From positions 62,001-126,000 of the forward strand of contig CAWIEF010000003.1 in assembly GCA_963835135.1 (NCBI GenBank): 64,000 bases of DNA. Direction: 5' to 3'. Position numbers and translations under genes: made by a program. Shown here in pieces: positions 60,763 to 64,000 of this stretch (its first letter is position 1; every line of letters starts with the position of its first letter). The notes beneath the pieces were generated by a model, which had not been told where the DNA came from, made no database searches, and was given only the letters and a program-made list of their open reading frames with translations. Source of the stretch: JAVVHH01 sp963835135. Its GTDB lineage: Bacteria > Pseudomonadota > Alphaproteobacteria > Acetobacterales > Acetobacteraceae.

Positions 60763-61847
60763 TCGATACGGCCGCTGGAATTGAGTCGCTCTCGGAGTTG
60801 ATTCACACGAGTTCGACCTCTGGCGTGTCCCGCCGGGCGCTGCTGTTCTGGACCGACCGCCTGCCTGCATCCCTGTCGAGGCCCGAACAGGTGCGCTCGG
60901 CCCGTGCCGCCCTGGAGCCGCTGACCCACGCGGATCGCGCGGCTCGACACGACCTGCCAGGGGGCAGGCTGGTCATCAGCTGGAGGGGTGATCCGGCACG
61001 GCTGCTGACTGAGACGATGGACGGGATCAATCGGTTCCTGCAGCAAGACCCGTTCGGTAGTCCGCCCCTACAGGAACTCGTCGGCTTCTACGAGTTGCCG
61101 GACGACGGCGACGCGCTCCTCGACGCAGCAACCAGCTGGGTGCCGGGCGAGGATGCCGGGCCGGCCCCGGCGGACAACCAGCCGCAACCGGCCGCTCTCC
61201 CGCGGACGCCGCTCGAACCCGCCGAGCTCGACCGGCTGGAACAGAGTCTCGCCGGCACCGATCTGAGCCGTTTCGCCCGCCGCCGCCCCGTGTGCCAGTT
61301 CGACGGACGAGTGGCGCAACTCGCTTGGGAGGAGCGGTCCCTCTCCATCCCCGAGCTGATCGAGACAGTCGCGCCCGACCGTGACGCGCGGTCCGACGTG
61401 TGGCTGTTCCGGCGGCTCACCCGCGTGCTCGATCGCCGGATGCTGTCGATCCTGAGCGATCCGAAGGAGCTTCGGGGCGCCGGTCCCTTCAGTTTGACGC
61501 TCAATGTTGCCAGCGTCCTCAGCCCGGAATTCCTCCGCTTCGACCTCGCACTGCCGACGGCCTTCCGCGGCCGGCTTGTGATCAGCTTCCTGCCGGTCGA
61601 CATCGCGTCAGACGCCGCGGCCTTCGCCTTCGCGCGCAACTTCGCCCGCGCACGGTCCTACAGCGTCTGTCTGCGCGCAGTTTCGGCCGGTCTGCTGCCG
61701 GCGCTCGACCTGGCAGCGCTCGATCTCGACTTCATCCAGCTGATCTGGTCGCCGGAGCTGGCGCAACTCCCGAGGCTTCCCCCCTCGGCAGGACGCGCTG
61801 GATCATGGGTCAACCATGCACGCAAGACGCTGTCGAGTGGGGCCTGA
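60759..61847 (+). CDS. Degenerate EAL-domain protein, second of a pair, frameshifted
   Basis: 362 residues as read, starting with ATG 60759 over the previous stop. FSLTLNVASVLSPEFLRFDLALP...RLVISFLPVDIASDAAAFAFARNFARARSYSVCLRAVSAGLLPALDLAALDLDFIQLIWSPELAQL aligns with the EAL-like part of the first gene. After a C6 run at 61779-61784 the reading becomes unrelated (SAGRAGSWVNHARK) and stops at 61847. In the -1 frame the text LGRTRWIMGQPCTQDAVEWG continues and aligns residue for residue with FGPAKVILQKADTEDAVRWG of the first gene, ending at 61888. So the true C-terminus is displaced by one base, by mutation, programmed slippage or sequence error. Confidence 0.78.
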   Translation: MIDTAAGIESLSELIHTSSTSGVSRRALLFWTDRLPASLSRPEQVRSARAALEPLTHADRAARHDLPGGRLVISWRGDPARLLTETMDGINRFLQQDPFGSPPLQELVGFYELPDDGDALLDAATSWVPGEDAGPAPADNQPQPAALPRTPLEPAELDRLEQSLAGTDLSRFARRRPVCQFDGRVAQLAWEERSLSIPELIETVAPDRDARSDVWLFRRLTRVLDRRMLSILSDPKELRGAGPFSLTLNVASVLSPEFLRFDLALPTAFRGRLVISFLPVDIASDAAAFAFARNFARARSYSVCLRAVSAGLLPALDLAALDLDFIQLIWSPELAQLPRLPPSAGRAGSWVNHARKTLSSGA

Positions 61848-61888
61848 AGCAAGGCGTGAGCTTCTTCACCATCAAGCCGACCGAGTAG
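61784..61888 (+). other. Displaced C-terminal coding segment of the second EAL gene
   Basis: In the frame one base back from the upstream reading this stretch encodes LGRTRWIMGQPCTQDAVEWG followed by LKQGVSFFTIKPTE and a stop at 61888. It matches the corresponding part of the first EAL-like gene (DAVRWGIARGIRRFQGRHTDAI) and so belongs to the same protein. It starts in the C6 run where the shift occurs. Confidence 0.75.
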
Positions 61889-61913
61889 GTCATTGGGTCG
61901 GTCGCTGCCGGCG

Positions 61914-61989
61914 TGGTGGAGCTGAGGGGAATCGAACCCCTGACCTCCTCATTGCGAACGAGGCGCTCTCCCAACTGAGCTACAGCCCC
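61914..61989 (-). tRNA. tRNA-Ala (anticodon CGC)
   Basis: 76 bases with an encoded CCA. Acceptor strands GGGGCTG and CAGCTCC pair with the G3-U70 wobble that marks tRNA-Ala. The anticodon loop TTCGCAA gives CGC, reading GCG. D-loop GTAGCTCAGTTGGGAGAGC and T-arm GGTTCGATTCC are canonical. Confidence 0.96.
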
Positions 61990-62005
61990 GCCGTGCAGGC
62001 GTCGG

Positions 62006-62034
62006 AAAATGCTCAGACAGCCCTGCCAAGTCAA
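62006..62034 (-). promoter_or_regulatory. Housekeeping promoter of tRNA-Ala
   Basis: On the minus strand TTGACT and CATTTT are separated by exactly 17 bases, upstream of the tRNA 5' end. The -35 is near-consensus and the -10 weak. No other pair in the gap fits better. Confidence 0.5.
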
Positions 62035-62112
62035 CCCTGCTTCTGGGGCGCCGCTCTCGGTTGCGAGCAAGCGGAGCGCGCGGTAGGGTCCGGCCGCTCC
62101 AAGGAATAAACA

Positions 62113-62433
62113 GTGACGCTGCTTGCTGGCATTTACGAACTGATCCTCGTCATCATCAACCTGCTGATCTGGGCACTCATCCTCTCGGCCGTCGTGTCGA
62201 TGTTGACCTCGTTCGGGGTGCTCGACAGCCGGAACCGGCTGGTGTGGACGATCGGCGATTTCCTCTACCGCGTCACGGAGCCGATGCTTCGCCCGATCCG
62301 CAACTTTCTGCCCAATTTCGGTGGCATCGACCTCAGCCCGCTCGTCGCCATCCTGCTGCTCCAGTATATCGCCGTGCCACTCGTTCGAACCCTGTTCGGC
62401 GGCATCGCAACCGGCGTCTGGAGCTTCTACTAG
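62113..62433 (+). CDS. YggT-family membrane protein
   Basis: 106 residues from GTG 62113. Two hydrophobic stretches (LILVIINLLIWALILSAVVSML and LSPLVAILLLQYIAVPLVRTLF) flank the conserved VTEPMLRPIRNFLPNFGGIDLSPL region of YggT proteins. The family is of uncertain function, linked to membrane/division or osmotic stress in other bacteria. It lies eight bases before folD and is probably co-transcribed. Confidence 0.88.
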   Translation: MTLLAGIYELILVIINLLIWALILSAVVSMLTSFGVLDSRNRLVWTIGDFLYRVTEPMLRPIRNFLPNFGGIDLSPLVAILLLQYIAVPLVRTLFGGIATGVWSFY

Positions 62434-62441
62434 GCGCTGCC

Positions 62442-63284
62442 ATGTCGGCTAGGATCATCAGCGGCACGAGCTTGGCCGCGCAAGTGCGGGCCGATCTGGC
62501 GCGCCGCGTCGAGCAACTCGAGTTCCGCCCGGGTCTCGCCGTCGTCCTGGTCGGCGAGGACCCGGCCAGTGCGGTCTATGTGCGCAACAAGGATCGTGCC
62601 GCACACGGCGCCGGTATCCGGGCAACGACGCATCGGATGCCGGCCGAGACGACCGAGGCCGAGTTGTTGAGCCGCATCGACGATCTGAACCGCGACGCGG
62701 ACGTGGACGGCATCCTCGTGCAGTTCCCCCTGCCTAAGCACATCGACACGCGCGCCATCATCGAGGCAATCGACCCGGCCAAGGATGTCGACGGCTTTCA
62801 TCCGATCAACGCGGGGCGCCTGCAGGATGGCGCGACGACGCTCGCCCCCTGCACGCCGCGTGGCATCATCAAGCTGCTGGACCACGCCGAGGCGCCACTT
62901 CGGGGAGCCCGGGCCATCGTCCTGGGACGGTCGAGCATCGTCGGCCGTCCGGTCGCGACCTTGCTGCTCAATGCCGACGCGACCGTAACCATCGCCCATA
63001 GCCGCACCGCCGATTTGGCTGAGCGGTGCCGAGAGGCAGACATCGTCATCGCGGCCGTCGGCCGACCCGAACTGGTCCGCGGCGACTGGATCAAGCCAGG
63101 CGCCGTCGTCATCGACGTCGGCATCAACCGGAGGCCGGACGGCACGCTGGCCGGCGACGTCGCCTTTGCGGAGGCGGCCGAGAGGGCGGGCGCGATAACG
63201 CCGGTGCCGGGCGGAGTCGGCCCGATGACGATCGCCTGCCTACTCGAGAACACGCTGGACGCCGCACTCGCCCGACGCGGCTAG
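62442..63284 (+). CDS. folD: Methylenetetrahydrofolate dehydrogenase/cyclohydrolase FolD
   Basis: 280 residues from ATG 62442. LAVVLVGEDPASAVYVRNKDRAAHGAGI holds the Tyr and Lys of the active site, GILVQFPLPKHID is the substrate loop, PCTPRGIIKLLD and VLGRSSIVGRPVATLLLNADATVTIAHS form the NADP Rossmann part, and TPVPGGVGPMTIACLLENTL is the C-terminal signature. It interconverts methylene-, methenyl- and formyl-tetrahydrofolate. Convergent with the DUF1674 gene, sharing CTAG. Confidence 0.97.
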   Translation: MSARIISGTSLAAQVRADLARRVEQLEFRPGLAVVLVGEDPASAVYVRNKDRAAHGAGIRATTHRMPAETTEAELLSRIDDLNRDADVDGILVQFPLPKHIDTRAIIEAIDPAKDVDGFHPINAGRLQDGATTLAPCTPRGIIKLLDHAEAPLRGARAIVLGRSSIVGRPVATLLLNADATVTIAHSRTADLAERCREADIVIAAVGRPELVRGDWIKPGAVVIDVGINRRPDGTLAGDVAFAEAAERAGAITPVPGGVGPMTIACLLENTLDAALARRG

Positions 63285-63427
63285 AAGTCGGTGCAGCGGC
63301 CGTCTTTTTCCCAATCGCCATACCGGGTGGGCTCAGGGCCTTTGCGGCCGCCCACCTCCGGCGCGAGGTTTTCGGGCGGCACGATGGGGGTGGCCGCCGG
63401 GGGCGGCTTGGCGTCGTCGTCGATCAT
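63281..63427 (-). CDS. DUF1674 protein (SDHAF4-like succinate dehydrogenase assembly factor)
   Basis: 48 residues, too short for most gene lists. The end LAPEVGGRKGPEPTRYGDWEKDGRCTDF is nearly invariant in DUF1674 proteins, bacterial relatives of the mitochondrial SDH assembly factor SDHAF4, which protects flavinated SdhA. The ATG at 63427 overlaps the rlmN stop (ATGA). The family is typical of alphaproteobacteria. Confidence 0.9.
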   Translation of the reverse strand: MIDDDAKPPPAATPIVPPENLAPEVGGRKGPEPTRYGDWEKDGRCTDF

Positions 63428-64000
63428 GATACCGATTTGGTGCGGGTACTCTCGGTGCGCAATTGTCCGCAGGCCGCCAGGATGTCGCGTCCCCGCGGTG
63501 CCCTGATCGGGGAGGCAAACCCTGCGTCCTGCACGATGCGGGCGAAGCGGGCCAACTGGTTGCCGGTGCTCGGCTCGTAGGCGCTGCCGGGCCAGGGATT
63601 GAACGGGATGAGGTTCACCTTGGCGGGGATTCCGGCGATCAGCCGGACCAGTTCGCGCGCCTCGGCCTCGCTGTCGTTGACGTCGCGCAGCATCACGTAT
63701 TCGAAGGTGATCCGCCGCGCATTGCTGGCGCCGGGGTACCGGCGGCAGGCCGCCAGCAATTCGGCCAGCGGGTATTTGCGGTTCAGCGGGACGAGTTCGT
63801 CGCGCAACTCGTCGCGCACGGCATGGAGCGAGATCGCGAGATTGACCCCGAGTTCCTCGCCGCACTGGTCCATCAGCGGCACCACGCCGGAGGTGCTGAG
63901 CGTGATGCGCCGGCGCGACAGGCCGATGCCCTCGCCATCCATGACGATCCGCATCGCCTTGGCGACATTCTCGTAGTTGTAGAGCGGTTCGCCCATGCCC
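63424..64000 (-). CDS. rlmN: 23S rRNA/tRNA adenine-C2 methyltransferase RlmN, partial
   Basis: C-terminal 190 or so codons of a radical-SAM methyltransferase; the N-terminus and the CxxxCxxC cluster are beyond the right edge. GMGEPLYNYENVAKAMRIV, RRITLSTSGVVPLMD, LAISLHAVRDELRDELVPLNRKYPL, ITFEYVMLRDVNDSEAEA and NLIPFNPWPGSAYEPSTG are RlmN motifs, and the C-terminal Cys in DILAACGQL is the methyl-carrying residue. It modifies A2503 of 23S rRNA and A37 of some tRNAs. Overlaps the DUF1674 gene downstream. Confidence 0.95.
   Translation of the reverse strand, partial: GMGEPLYNYENVAKAMRIVMDGEGIGLSRRRITLSTSGVVPLMDQCGEELGVNLAISLHAVRDELRDELVPLNRKYPLAELLAACRRYPGASNARRITFEYVMLRDVNDSEAEARELVRLIAGIPAKVNLIPFNPWPGSAYEPSTGNQLARFARIVQDAGFASPIRAPRGRDILAACGQLRTESTRTKSVS

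Overview
The window is about 64 kb of a high-GC chromosome with dense coding on both strands, many GTG/TTG starts and many 4-base ATGA/GTGA gene overlaps. An MmcB-type nuclease, a DUF1674 (SDHAF4-like) protein beside rlmN, a bifunctional HldE and a divergent ClpP paralogue all point to an alphaproteobacterium. The large number of aromatic/heterocycle and sugar catabolic genes suggests a soil or water organism, perhaps Rhodospirillales-like. I cannot name the genus. No rRNA, CRISPR array, integrase, transposase or replication origin was seen.

Layout. 1-2189 (minus): a three-subunit CO-dehydrogenase-type molybdenum hydroxylase, whose large subunit runs off the left edge. It diverges across a perfect 12-bp palindrome from a plus-strand operon (2298-5751): VOC protein, cyclase-family hydrolase, histidinol-dehydrogenase-like enzyme and SDR. 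5748-9382: flavin reductase with a divergent LysR regulator, a Gfo/Idh/MocA oxidoreductase, and a polysaccharide deacetylase behind a possible 21-codon leader. 9481-15021: a sugar-uptake operon (LacI regulator, Tat-exported binding protein, two permeases, GH4 glycosidase) with a LacI-type operator but no ATPase gene.

15058-26950: a divergent catabolic locus around a GntR/UTRA regulator. To its left (minus) lie an ABC transporter and a second, dihydroxyphthalate-decarboxylase-like protein. To its right (plus) lie an alpha/beta hydrolase, a TIM-barrel isomerase, a kelch protein, a two-subunit molybdenum hydroxylase and a resorcylate-decarboxylase-like amidohydrolase. Near-identical TAAGACG-N-CTTA sites precede both arms, so the arms are probably one regulon. 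26955-30725: a PNPOx-fold protein with a short-chain-dehydrogenase-like N-terminus, an exported epoxide-hydrolase-like enzyme, a LysR regulator and an MBL hydrolase.

30816-46000: tRNA-Ser(CGA), a MaoC protein, an orphan molybdenum-hydroxylase large subunit with Gln at the usual catalytic Glu, a ClpP paralogue, an AHL-lactonase-like protein with a CMD-family protein, nitronate monooxygenase, and an acyl-CoA cluster (fused hydratase/dehydrogenase, two ligases, PimC-type dehydrogenase), plus fumarylacetoacetase. 46002-56575: two tandem paralogous lipoproteins, a MATE exporter, GlgX, a ClC channel, diaminopropionate ammonia-lyase with an EamA exporter, an esterase, and a DUF1440-like membrane protein with an exact 28-residue repeat. 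56652-64000: housekeeping genes (MmcB, HldE, a metallophosphatase, tRNA-Ala(CGC), YggT, FolD, DUF1674, RlmN) around two tandem degenerate EAL-domain genes, the second of which carries a frameshift at a C6 run.

The best candidates for undescribed biology are the GntR-flanked catabolic locus with its paired operators, the degenerate EAL pair with its frameshift, the E-to-Q orphan molybdenum enzyme, the 28-residue-repeat protein and the tandem lipoproteins.
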